Positions 13,401 through 22,597 of a stretch of DNA of 64,000 nucleotides are shown piece after piece. How positions within the stretch are numbered: the stretch's first letter is position 1; each line of letters opens with the position of its first letter. The stretch is taken from the NCBI RefSeq assembly GCF_963576615.1, contig NC_088717.1:37142802-37206801 (forward strand). Reading direction: 5' to 3'. The position numbers were made by a program, and so were the translations under genes. A model generated the notes under the pieces. The model was not told the origin of the DNA. It did no database searches and saw only the letters and a program-made list of their open reading frames with translations. Source of the DNA: Watersipora subatra (lineage: Eukaryota; Bryozoa; Gymnolaemata; Cheilostomatida; Watersiporidae).

Positions 13401-15976
13401 TCTTGACACAGTTAGGAATTTCACTGGATTTATATAACTCAATGTTATTCAACTGGAAGATCGTTCTGTATTGGAGACAACTACGTGTATATGCATGCAT
13501 CAGAACTTAATCTTTCATCTGTGTATCCTAGGGCAAGGCGAGGCTTCTGTACAAGGCTGGCTTTGCCACTCTTCAGCAAATAGCCTTCTCCGAACCCCAA
13601 GAGCTTGTCACTAAAGTTGATTACATGAGCAGAGCACAGGCTAGGCAGCTCAAGGCCTCAGCTACGGTAAATCATCATTTTATTTTTTCTTTCTGAAACT
13701 TTCGTTGCCACACTTGTAATACGCTTCCCTCTTTCACAGCACAGTCATTAGTCACTATATAGCAGGCATTCTTTTCTATTTATGAAGATCTCTTGATATT
13801 CTAAAGAACCAACAGTGATCTCACTTTTATGCCCTCTAAAGTAAGCACCTGCTAACTCCTTTCAAAAATTTTATGTTTATTCACATCATAATGTCTCACA
13901 AGTATTTGTAATGTTGGCTTCTTGTGGCAGTTTATTCACTCAGCACGAATAATGCTGAGTGAATGTTGAGCAGTCTTGTGTGGTCTGGACAACACTTATC
14001 TATTCTTATAAGCTGCCATCAGCGCATATTTTGCTTTCTACATGTATGTCACATCCTTATACAGCTGCTTTATTTGGTTGTACAATTGTTTCCCTATTAG
14101 GATTGGAGGTCGATAACACACTACTCTGCAAACTGCATTAAATGTACAAATTCAGTGTGATGCATTCTGCGAGTTTCTGCCACTTGTATACAAAAAAGGA
14201 TAAAAGTACGAAACATAAAAAGAAAGGTTTAATAACGTATTTTCTAAATGAGAGTGCTCTACTTATAGATGAAGTCGCGTAAAGAAAAGATGGGAATAGG
14301 TGTAGAAAATACTTAGCTTTTTTTTTCGTGGAGATGTAAAGCTGCATGGATTTACATGCATTCGTTAATCGTTACTCAGAGTTTGTGTGAGATGCAAGTG
14401 TTACAGATCATACGCTTCATAGTGTTCTTGTATCCACTATTGAGTGTATAAATATGATCTGTTATTAGCAATATTTGAAACATCAAAAGTGAAAATAGAC
14501 ATTAACAGTTCGACAGCCATTTTAGAACGTAGGGTAAATATTGTAATAATTGACTATTATGTGATATTGAATGTTTTTATGTGATATTGAATCTTAATTT
14601 ATCCTTTCGATTGTCATTTTATTTGACCAAACTATTTTATTTACGTGTTAACAAACATAATTTGTTTAAGGGCAATTGTAAAGGCAGGTGTGTAAAAATC
14701 TTAAATGGAATTGTACTGAATCAATCTGTTGTTCAGCGGTTTCTGGTTGGCGTTTAGTCTACAGAGTAATAGAGAGCTTAACTAATCAGAACTCGTTTGA
14801 AGCAGGCTGAAAGTACCAAAATTGTGTTTAGGATACTCCTGCGTTTCTCTTTCATGTTTTGGCTGGAGTCAACACTAGTTGCTAGTTACTGTTGAGTCAT
14901 GAATAACCTGTAGCGATGTGTTTCGACATGAATTCATTTCAAGAGCTGGGCAAGTAGCAATATCGTTCACTAAAAGTCTACATAGTCCAACTAACTACTA
15001 ACTAGTTGACTAACTACTTATTACTAACTACTAATATTCTACTAAAAATCAAATTAAAATATGTTTCGGTTTTGTAGGAGTCGAATTATTAAACTGGTAC
15101 CCACTCTTTTTTTCATATTTTCCAAGTTGTACACTTATTGATCAATATTACTGTTACTACTGAATACTCGGCTTTGCACGGGCAATAAAAAGTTTTTGCA
15201 CAGCAAATTCATTTGTTATTTAACATCCAACATTTACCATTCCAACTTTTAAATGAATGTGTTTGTTTATTGCCGTGTATCCTGCCAATGCATGATTCAA
15301 ATATTTCAAAGCTTGAGGCATAGCTATAACAGATTATTGAAAAACATTTCTTACCTCTTATGCTACACATTCATTCAAGATTTAAAACACTTATAAACAG
15401 TGACAGGTAACGTAGTTGCTATTGGCTAAGCTTCTTTACCCAATGAATTTGAGTAACTTAAGCTAGTAACTTGAGCTAGTAACTTGAGCTTGTCTAAATC
15501 TTTACCATTATAAGAGGTGTGTCCGTCTGTGTGAAGCCAGCTTGCGCTTATAAGTGTGCTTATAATTGTTATGTTATGCGTCATGACCTCTCACGACCTC
15601 TCACGCAAGCATGATCTTTAAGCATGCTAATAGTAACCAATAATATTTTCGGCAAGCATGCTTATTTAAATCAGTGTAATAAGTATATGCACAGTTATTC
15701 CATAATATAGCAATGATAGCGTAGTGTATATAAAGCCTGTTACGGAACGGGTGTTTCCAAGTTCAATTTCAGTGTGAAGCAGGTTTTTCGTTCTTAAATT
15801 TTAATCGTTAAAACTGGACACACGAACGACAGACAAACAAACATTGAGATTTAAAGACTAAGGTTATTATTGTTATTTTTTGTCAGCTCCTGATACATGA
15901 AAAGTCTGAATCTCTGAGAGCAGAAGCTGATGCAGTAATCGCTCTTCCTACACCTGTGCCAGCTGTCAGTCCGTAG
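1475..15976 (+). CDS. HELQ: HELQ-like DNA repair helicase, 3' ten exons (5' part off the window)
   Basis: Exons read in phase: 1475-1612, 6276-6417, 7873-8052, 9788-9986, 10583-10740, 11356-11454, 11973-12143, 12597-12710, 13532-13666, 15887-15976 (TAG). Together they give 474 residues, about the C-terminal 45% of HELQ. The first exon reads [16 protein letters not shown] and [14 protein letters not shown] (motif V). The second carries motif [14 protein letters not shown]. Later exons match the winged-helix and ratchet region ([34 protein letters not shown]) and the helix-hairpin-helix end ([17 protein letters not shown]). HELQ is a superfamily 2 Ski2-like 3'-5' helicase acting in the nucleus at stalled forks and interstrand crosslinks. 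All junctions are GT-AG and the total is divisible by three. The acceptor at 7873 is weak. No upstream HELQ exon was found in 1-1474. The gene converges on LRRC51. Confidence 0.93.
1787..2524. mobile_element. Tc1/mariner-like MITE, diverged
   Basis: The left end is TA then CAGTGCTCCCTCGGG. The right end, read in reverse complement, is CAGTGGAACCTCGCC, also flanked by TA (1785-1786 and 2525-2526). A CAGT terminus with TA target duplication is the Tc1/mariner signature. The 738-bp interior shows no transposase. The terminal repeats match at about 10 of the first 13 positions, so this is an old copy. Confidence 0.6.
5376..6093. repeat. 13-bp minisatellite, about 55 copies
   Basis: The unit is GTACAGTGTRTAT. 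Because 13 is not a multiple of three and no unit creates a stop, long frames (about 240-265 codons) stay open in several frames on both strands. They are artefacts, with monotonous Tyr/Val/Cys/Thr/His content. The unit is nearly all alternating purine-pyrimidine and contains the palindrome TGTACA, so non-B structure is plausible. Confidence 0.95.
6418..7872. other. HELQ: HELQ intron, nothing recognised
   Basis: AT-rich sequence. The open frames at 6840-7037 and 6973-7161 do not match HELQ or any family I know. Confidence 0.5.
7873..8052 (+). CDS. HELQ: HELQ exon with extra residues and an uncertain acceptor
   Basis: The exon links motif VI to the winged-helix region. Its end, [12 protein letters not shown], matches the HELQ motif around SLIGLK, and its start, LIVPLE, matches ISSPLE. 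Between these lie roughly 25-30 residues more than I recall for human HELQ. The phase agrees with both neighbours. The acceptor used (CTGTGAG, 7866-7872) has a poor pyrimidine tract, and a clearer AG at 7839-7840 runs into an in-frame stop. The true exon may be split: a good donor (CTTAAG then GTAGAG) lies near 7949. Confidence 0.6.
9187..9220. repeat. Perfect hairpin, 14-bp arms
   Basis: ATTTGGCAGCTACA is followed by a 6-base spacer and its exact reverse complement. It lies in a HELQ intron and no flanking element was identified. Confidence 0.85.
9596..9770. repeat. 18-bp tandem repeat, about 9-10 copies
   Basis: The unit is CTCTCTCATAGATGTATA with small variations. It is pyrimidine-rich on the + strand and abuts the acceptor of the 9788 exon of HELQ, so it may supply part of the polypyrimidine and branch region. 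Confidence 0.85.
12804..13259. mobile_element. TTAA-type foldback MITE, copy 1
   Basis: Long inverted arms of about 180 bp (left about 12808-12990, right about 13080-13255) surround a short core. Outer ends read TTAA-AGAGGAA and, in reverse complement, TTGA-AGATGAAC. A related copy lies at 38731-39200. There is no coding content. It sits in the HELQ intron 12711-13531. Confidence 0.7.
13667..15886. other. HELQ: Last HELQ intron (2.2 kb)
   Basis: The first 1.5 kb shows no gene; ACTA-rich low-complexity sequence lies near 14980-15060. The 3' part is occupied by a Helitron copy (about 15162-15862) ending about 25 bp before the final exon. Confidence 0.6.
15162..15862 (-). mobile_element. Non-autonomous Helitron, copy A
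   Basis: On the + strand it begins with a diverged ACTCGGCTTTGCACGGGCAA (the family 3' end) and ends with ACGACAGACAAACAAACATT and GAGATTTA (the family 5' end reversed). It shares internal blocks with copies D and E, including GAGGCATAGC, AAACAGATTATTG and TTTACCCAATGAATTTGAGT. The tRNA-like block (about 15705-15780) is decayed. The terminal CTAG is not intact. Confidence 0.6.
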
Positions 15977-16295
15977 TAGGCAGAAGGAAACACATGCACC
16001 AGCTGTCAGTACTAGGGCAGGCACCTGCATCAGTCCTTGTAATCCTTAGTTGATGAACACGCCGCGAGTGGTTCGTCATTAGTAGCTGGAAGAAACTGCA
16101 ACAACTGGTGGTTCATCATTAGGTGTAAGGCACCTGCTTTAGCTGTCAATTCTTTATGATTGCGTAGGACCAGTGCATTAACAATGGTTAATTGTAAATA
16201 TCAAATGCTTATATCACACCCATTTCTTAAAGTATTTGAAAACATATATATTTATTTTCCTATTTTTATTTATGGCTATGCTCTCAGCTTACTAT

Positions 16296-16301
16296 AATAA
16301 A
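16296..16301 (+). promoter_or_regulatory. HELQ: Putative HELQ polyadenylation signal
   Basis: Canonical AATAAA about 320 bases after the HELQ stop. The assignment is by position only. Confidence 0.45.
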
Positions 16302-16593
16302 TTATTTTTCATATATGAATATTAGTAGTCACCATGACTTTTTTCCTGGGTAACCTAAAACATTGAATCATTGTTGTACCAACTGGAGTGCTGTGCACAT
16401 CCAAGCTACATATGGGCGTGTCCATAAATAATGATGGGATTTAGAGTTATTTGATGCCAACTGCACATGCACATTTGCTCCCATTATAAAATTCTTTGAA
16501 TTAATTGATGCATATTTTCTTGGCTTTCAGATAATATAAAGTTTACTGCTTTCAAAATTGTAGTTCCGCAACTATGAAGTGCAACATGCGTAA

Positions 16594-16779
16594 ATGATGG
16601 GACATCACAATTGTCTCATCATTTATAATGGGACATTTGTGATGTCCCAACCGATCCAGGGTCGATGTTCGACCACTCTGGATCAGTTCTTTACAAAATG
16701 TCAGGCAAGACCCTCAACTGACAGTAAACCTGAACTGAAGAAGGTGAAAGTTGACAATGATAACAGCTTGAGCAAGTAA
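16594..16779 (+). CDS. Short unassigned open frame with PIP-box-like motif
   Basis: The frame is 61 codons. The part from the internal Met at MSQPIQ onward contains STTLDQFFTK, resembling a PCNA-interacting peptide (usually Q-x-x-hydrophobic-x-x-F-F; the leading Gln is not in register), and then a Lys-rich tail (ELKKVKVDND). No splice partner or promoter was identified. It could be a tiny gene, a terminal exon or a transposase scrap. An inverted repeat GGGACATCACAA/TTGTGATGTCCC (16599-16650) overlaps its start. Confidence 0.25.
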   Translation: MMGHHNCLIIYNGTFVMSQPIQGRCSTTLDQFFTKCQARPSTDSKPELKKVKVDNDNSLSK

Positions 16780-16892
16780 AAAGGAAATGAAAAACTTATT
16801 TTTTGTATTATCTGCTACAATCATTTTTATGGTAAATGTGAAGCAATTTATTGCATGTGCTTGTTACAGGTTCTGCTGCAATTTGTAAAAGA

Positions 16893-17276
16893 CTAGGTGA
16901 ATGCCTGTGATTACATGGGTAATAAAATAATTACCCAATAAATTTGAGTAACTTAAGGTAGTAAAACTAGTAACTTACTATAATAAGAGCCGTGTCCTAC
17001 ATAGGAAGCCAGCTTGTGACATTACACGTAACGATCAAGTGTGTTAGTTAATAACCAATAGTATTTTCACAAGTACTCTAAGCGTGAGTATTTTAACCGA
17101 TGTAATGTATATGTGTACTATTATTAATCACCACAGCCAGGCTCGCCTGTCTGCAGACCTGGAGGTTGTGAGTTCAAGTCCTCAGCAAGGCAGATTTTTC
17201 TTCCCTAAAACTATATTGCTATAACTGGACACAGCGTGGACAGACAGACAAACACTGAGATTTATATATATATAGA
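16893..17276 (-). mobile_element. Non-autonomous Helitron, copy B, both ends intact
   Basis: On the + strand it runs from A-CTAGGTGAATGCC to TATATATATAGA-T. Read on the - strand it therefore starts with TC next to A and ends with CTAG next to T, the rolling-circle rule. It is only 384 bp, shortened internally relative to copies A and E. It contains the best tRNA-like block (about 17127-17185, B-box-like GAGTTCAAGTCCTC), on the strand opposite to Helitron polarity. Confidence 0.8.
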
Positions 17277-18169
17277 TTTATGCCCGATTATTAAGGGGCA
17301 TCGAACCGATCAAGGTATTTAAAGGGTAAAAATCATTTCTACTTAAGAGATGTTCACGTTATGAAATGATTTCCAGAACATATTTATTTTGTAAGTAGAG
17401 GTACACCTGTAATTACTTGAGTTTTTAATGGCTGAAGATATTTACAAAATGAGGTATGTACACTGGTAACATACAGTAAGATTCGACATGTTATGGTTGC
17501 TGAAATCACCGACATGAACCTTAGAATGAGTCATACTAACACTTCTTCTATTGCTTTATCATTTGATAATCATATTCTTGGTCACATTGATAGCGGACGC
17601 ATATTATTTTTCTGTTTCAAGTTTGTTTGAACTTTTTGTATCACAGTCAATGATTCCTGTTGTACGTTTCTCACATTTTTATGAATTTTTAATTTCTATG
17701 CACACATTTTCCTGAAAATAATTCCATTGTTTAGAATAGCCAGGGTATAATCGGTGGAGTTAATAACTTCAGCAAAGCCATTGTGATTATTAAATTCATG
17801 GTTGTACACCTGACAGCACAGCGTTAACACACATTGCTTAAAAGTAATTACAAGACAGCATAGTAGACCCGGTCATATACTCCTGCTATAACCATTCAAC
17901 CTCTTTGTTACAACTATAAGTAGGTCGATGTAGTGGGGTTGCATAGGGCTTAATATTTACTTTAAACAATTTCCTTACATATGAAAACATTAATAAGGTT
18001 GTCCACCTGTTGGGTGTCCATTCTAAAACAATTTTTACTCATTCATTTGTAAAACAGCATTATAATACGCTGCCTCTGATGGCATGCAATAATAATGATA
18101 GGAATTCGGACGTATACATATAAAAATAAAATAAATTTTAAATATGGCTGACTATACATAAAAACTCCT

Positions 18170-21100
18170 TCAGTCCTCTTTCTTCACTTTACGCTTTCCT
18201 TTTCTGTTGTTTTTGTTCATTCCTTGGAGAGTCGCAGCAGTACGTCTGTCAGCTTTCGTGATTCGACTAAAATCCAATGTGTCGAGCTGCGGTAGCATTG
18301 CCATCACCATGTACTTGTATCCCTAAAATAGTTACCATTGTAAGTTATGTCTACATTTCTAAAATATGTGGTGCTTATGTGAGACTCTATTTTCTGAAAA
18401 TATTAAAAACTGAATATTGTTTTTGTTTTACCCAACTATAATTACTATTATTTATATCATTCCTATTATTATATTATCACTATTATTAGGCCAATGGCCA
18501 TGCTCTTTCTGCAACGCTACCACACTGCAATATATTCGCTTAGAATTTCTTACCCACATTAAGCTAGCATTGTTGCATTGAAACTGGCTAGGTAAGGGGT
18601 CTACCAGTTGACAGACTTCTATCAATATAGTTCTGTTTTAAGCTGCAAATAGTGAATTCATTATGCCTGCCGGCAGCAACATTTTAGCTCTGCTATATAT
18701 AATGGGAGCTATGTTATTAATTTAAAAGTTAAAAAGAATTCTTTTTTTACAACTGTTTTTTCTCTTACCTTGTCGTTCTCAATAGGGTTTCCATGTAAAG
18801 ATAATTTCTTTAGAGAAGAAATCTTTGCAAGCTTTTCGATTTCACCCATGTCGGTGAACTGGTTTCCATGGAGATAAAGTATCTGTAGATTCGGAAAGTG
18901 TAGCAATATCTAGAAAAATTAATAGATAAATAAATGCGAAAATAAAGAATAATAACATAGTAAACAGTGAGGAGTACGTCATAACCTTACTTTAGCCTAA
19001 AACCAAACTTTCAGTCTGTATTTAGTCTGCCATAAGTACATATATTGCAATCATTTAGTCACCCATGTAAGGTTATGTAACCTACATGTAACTATGTAAC
19101 TTTAAGAGTTTTGGGTTTTTGTGTAGGTCATTAACTCAGCTCATAATTTATGTGGTTTGTATTCAGTTTCTATAAAAAGTACAAATAAATTTAAACTGTT
19201 CAGTCTGTCGACACGTTACAATTTATTATTAAGTGTATTCCAAGCATCATATTTTCAATAAAGGTAATTCCTTAAAATACTTTCTGTTGTACAATCCAAC
19301 AAATTTATTCTGATTCATGAGAGTAGTAGTCATAGTCACGGATATGCGATAAAAGTTGTTAAAGCAAATACTTTACTGCAAGGCTATAGTACTTATTACT
19401 TACATCATCAACTTTGGTAAGTTCGTTGAAGGACAAATCTATCCAAGCAATGTTGTCACAGTCCTCAAAGAGTTGCTCAGCAACTACCTTGAGCTCGCTG
19501 ACTTGAGGCAAGCAGTTGTTATTTAGCTGTAAAAGAAAACCACCATTATTGTTGTTTATGGCCGGTATGAGATTACACCACACAACTTGGTAACTGGATA
19601 GCTGAGAACCACCAGCCATTGTTGTCAGTTTAATCGCTGTTTTAGTCAGATAACTCAGAATTTTAATGCAAATAGTGACACTTTTAAAGAAAGTATGAAA
19701 TTAAATATGCAAGTTCTGTGTTTTATTCATTAAAATAATCCATTTCTATAATTTTCTGTTCAAGTTTGTAGATTATAAAAAAGAAATACATGGCAGTATA
19801 CAACAAAAAGCGACAGCCCTTCGTTGCAAAAAATATAAGCCTGTAGACCAGTGGTTCCCAACTAGTGGTCCATGGACCCCTAGAGGTCCACAGGAAGTTT
19901 TGAGGGTGCCCACAGGCTGGTGCCAGTATTGGTTTTTCTAGTTAGATATTTACAGCTATTTCTGTCATAGTGGTTGGATCAATGATATAAAACCCTAAAA
20001 GGATAGGCAACGGCTATCATATGAGCGGGATTTAATAATCGAAGTCTGTTGGGATTGTGCTAGCTTGGGTTTCGGGGCTAATGCAATTCCCGCGGGGTGG
20101 TCGCGTTGTCCTGTTAGGTTTTTGAGTCAATACTTTTATCACCTATGTGCGTCAATCGCTGGATAGTACCTGATTTTCGGTTAGTAGTACAAAACAACAT
20201 AACCTGTAACCAGCAAACACGTAATTCTCTCTTTCCGTCTTCAATATCTGCGATATACTAAGATCCATGGAAAATAAAACATTTCAACTTACTTATTTTG
20301 ATCAATTTTGAGATTTTTAGGGGTCTTATATATGCTTAAATTTAAATATAATTTACCCGAAATCACCTGAAAAACGGCCTTTTTTCCCTAGTTTTTAATT
20401 AATATTTTTCCACCTCTAATATAAATTGTTTGACCCGACCAATAAGATGGGACAGCAGGCAAAGCTGTGTAGTTTTCATACTCAAAATCTAAATGTAAGA
20501 CCAAACTTGGGTCATTTCACAGTGGCGACTATTAATATCATGAATGCTTGTTAATGGCAGCCGAATGATCATAATTGTGACAATATTTGGCAACTATATT
20601 TATTTGACAACAAAATGAAACTAGCAGATCGGTAAAATAACCAAAGATGTTTATGAAGATAAAACCATTGAAGAATTTTGGCCTTCCATGATTCATCCAT
20701 ATCCACGAACAACCAAACACTCCCTTCGAGATCTGCTCCCAATTGTGGCTACATACTTATACGAGTCCGCTTTCTCCTCCACGGTTGTTCTCAAATCGAA
20801 ACGACAAAATCGACTGGGGCTTGAAGACGACATGCGATGTGCTTTGTCAACCATTTACCAAAAGATTAAGAATTTGGGGAAAAATAAGAAGTACAATCCA
20901 TCCCACTAACAAACTGACAACTGAAAATTAACAGTCAAAGCAATTTAGTATAGCACTGCTTTATATAAGTAAATAAATAGAAACATGTCAAATCGATTGA
21001 CTCTTATATTATTCTAATTCATTATGTACGCCAATTTACAATGCATTGTTATAAACACCATCTATTATGATGTTTATAAAGGGGTCCATGACTTTTAGAT

Positions 21101-22597
21101 AAAGAGCTCAGGGGGTCCATGGCTCTAAGGTAGTTGGGAACCACTGCTGTAGACCTTCCATAACAAGTAAATAGCTCTTATAAAAGTTGCTAGTCGAACA
21201 AATCAAGTTTTAATAGTTTGTTTAGGTAAGTGGGTAAGTAAAATTTCTTGAAAGTAAAATATTTCATATTAAACCAAATAACATGGATACTGTCTGATGT
21301 AACATATACTCGAATAAATAACTGTCCTGCTGGCTGAAAAATATATGCTTAGAGTCACTGACGCCCAAGTTTGTCATTGCGGAAAAGACAGGTCAAAGGG
21401 TTAATGGGTGGGTCAAAGGTTCAATAAGCAGGTCATAGGGTCAATGGGCAGTTCATAGGCGTAATAGACAAGTTAAGTAAATTCACATGTAGTTCTAGCC
21501 GGATTCAAAAAAGAAAAACTTGGCAATAAGAAACTCCTATCTGACGACACTTACCTTACAAACTACATACCTTAAAACATTTACTCTTTGAAAGCTTCTG
21601 TTTGGCTGATGGGCTAGATTTTTTTGGCAGTATTGGGTTTCCTTTGACTCCAAGACGAGCATCATTCTCTTGTACCTCTAAAAATATTTTTGTCATATCA
21701 CATGTTTACGTACAAAGCTGAAACATGCATGCTGACAATAAGCAACTATCTGCTTATCATTTTTCTTCCGTGTCAGTTAGAGGGCAGTTTTACAAAATGT
21801 GCTAAATGTGTTCTTGCAACTAGCTATTCCAGTAATGCATGCATATAAAGTTTGCTACTGTTTTCAAGGAAGTTACTAAAACTTAAGCTATACAACTACA
21901 ACTGATGGAATAATTTGAGCAGTTGAAACACTCTGGAAAGAGGAACTAATAACACAAGTGGAAAGTTAACAACATACAAGGCAGAAGAATAGCAAGCAAA
22001 CGGCACAGCAGCGTAGGGCAAATTATAACCTGTTTCTAATATACTCCTTTGGGGTGGTGCGTAACCCTGTCTGGGCTCCCAATTCTCGAAATCTGTGACG
22101 GAATGATTAGAGAATACAAACGTAACAATATACATGTTTAACATAAACAATTGGTATAAAAAACAAAGCATTACTAAAATGTAATGTCAGTGCTGCATTG
22201 AAGTTCACCAGGATGTGCTTTTACAACACCAAGTTTAGGTTAGACTAGCTAAACGCTTGGCGTTGCAAAAGTGATAAAAACGTTTTTGCATTGAAAATTT
22301 ATTTTTAATCAATTATCAGCTCTGCTATGCAACCATCTCGCTTAGCTTTCAGTTTTCTGATAGTTCTATTTTGATTAAAAATGCTCATTGTTGTGTTTAG
22401 TATACAACTAATTCTAAAGACCTAATATATGACAAACTTTAAGTTTAAGATTGGTTCAAAATATCTAACTAGAATAAGACAACAAATTTACCATTCACTG
22501 AAGTCATTCCATAAAACGAATAATCCAATGGTGCCTCTAGCTCTGTTGAGTAGCCCATATTTTTCCTTGGTGATGCTGGCGGTTTTGCTGCTTGCAT
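18170..22597 (-). CDS. LRRC51: LRRC51, leucine-rich repeat protein, complete
   Basis: Coding exons in gene order: 22597-22492, 22092-22030, 21677-21571, 19526-19404, 18909-18769, 18322-18170. Phases join exactly to 693 bases, 230 residues (human about 192). An in-frame stop lies just before the ATG, fixing the start. The N-terminal APLDYSFYGM matches the family PPLDYSF motif. The leucine-rich part reads LNNNCLPQVSELK, NIAWIDLSFNELTKVDD, LQILYLHGNQF, then SLKKLSLHGNPIENDK. The C-terminal LDTLDFSRITKADR is diagnostic for LRRC51. The tail is very basic (NNRKGKRKVKKED). The family is poorly characterised; no catalytic role is expected. The intron between exons 3 and 4 contains a hAT element. The gene is convergent with HELQ and divergent from XPNPEP3. 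Confidence 0.93.
19849..21146 (+). mobile_element. hAT DNA transposon, internally deleted, perfect 8-bp TSD
   Basis: The ends are CAGTGGTTCCCAACTA and its exact reverse complement, with a second shared block CCATGGACCCC just inside. The 8-bp direct repeat CTGTAGAC flanks it at 19841-19848 and 21147-21154. At 1298 bp it is far shorter than an autonomous hAT (usually 2.5-5 kb). It retains only the C-terminal transposase segment. It lies in a LRRC51 intron, in antisense to that gene. Sharp ends and an unmutated duplication suggest a fairly recent insertion. Confidence 0.92.
20625..20909 (+). pseudogene. hAT transposase C-terminal dimerisation segment (remnant)
   Basis: An open segment of 94 codons reads KTIEEFWPSMIHPYP, then LRDLLPIVATYLYESAFS, then LKSKRQNRLGLEDDMRCALS. 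This matches the hAT C-terminal dimerisation region of the ZBED5/SCAND3-like group (typically LLPFATTYLCESGFS and LKTKYRNRL). The N-terminal zinc finger and catalytic core are missing, so it cannot be an active transposase by itself. Confidence 0.85.
21388..21475. repeat. Degenerate repeat of about 22 bp, 4 copies
   Basis: Repeats of the form GGTCAAAGGGTTAATGGG with drift, in the LRRC51 intron between exons 3 and 4. Confidence 0.5.

Larger units (their letters stand above)
15977..18169. other. HELQ/LRRC51 convergent intergenic region
   Basis: It holds the HELQ 3' UTR, a short PIP-box-like open frame (16594-16779) preceded by a 12-bp inverted repeat, and Helitron copy B (16893-17276). From 17280 to 18169 I see nothing recognisable. 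Confidence 0.6.

Noticed and set aside
17127-17185. A genuine tRNA gene
   Set aside because: It recurs in decayed form at the same place in several Helitron copies, and no full cloverleaf with a 7-bp acceptor stem is visible.
15162-17276. SINE family
   Set aside because: First reading, because of the tRNA-like block. The CTAG-T end with a GC hairpin, the A-TC other end and the absence of target duplications fit Helitrons better.
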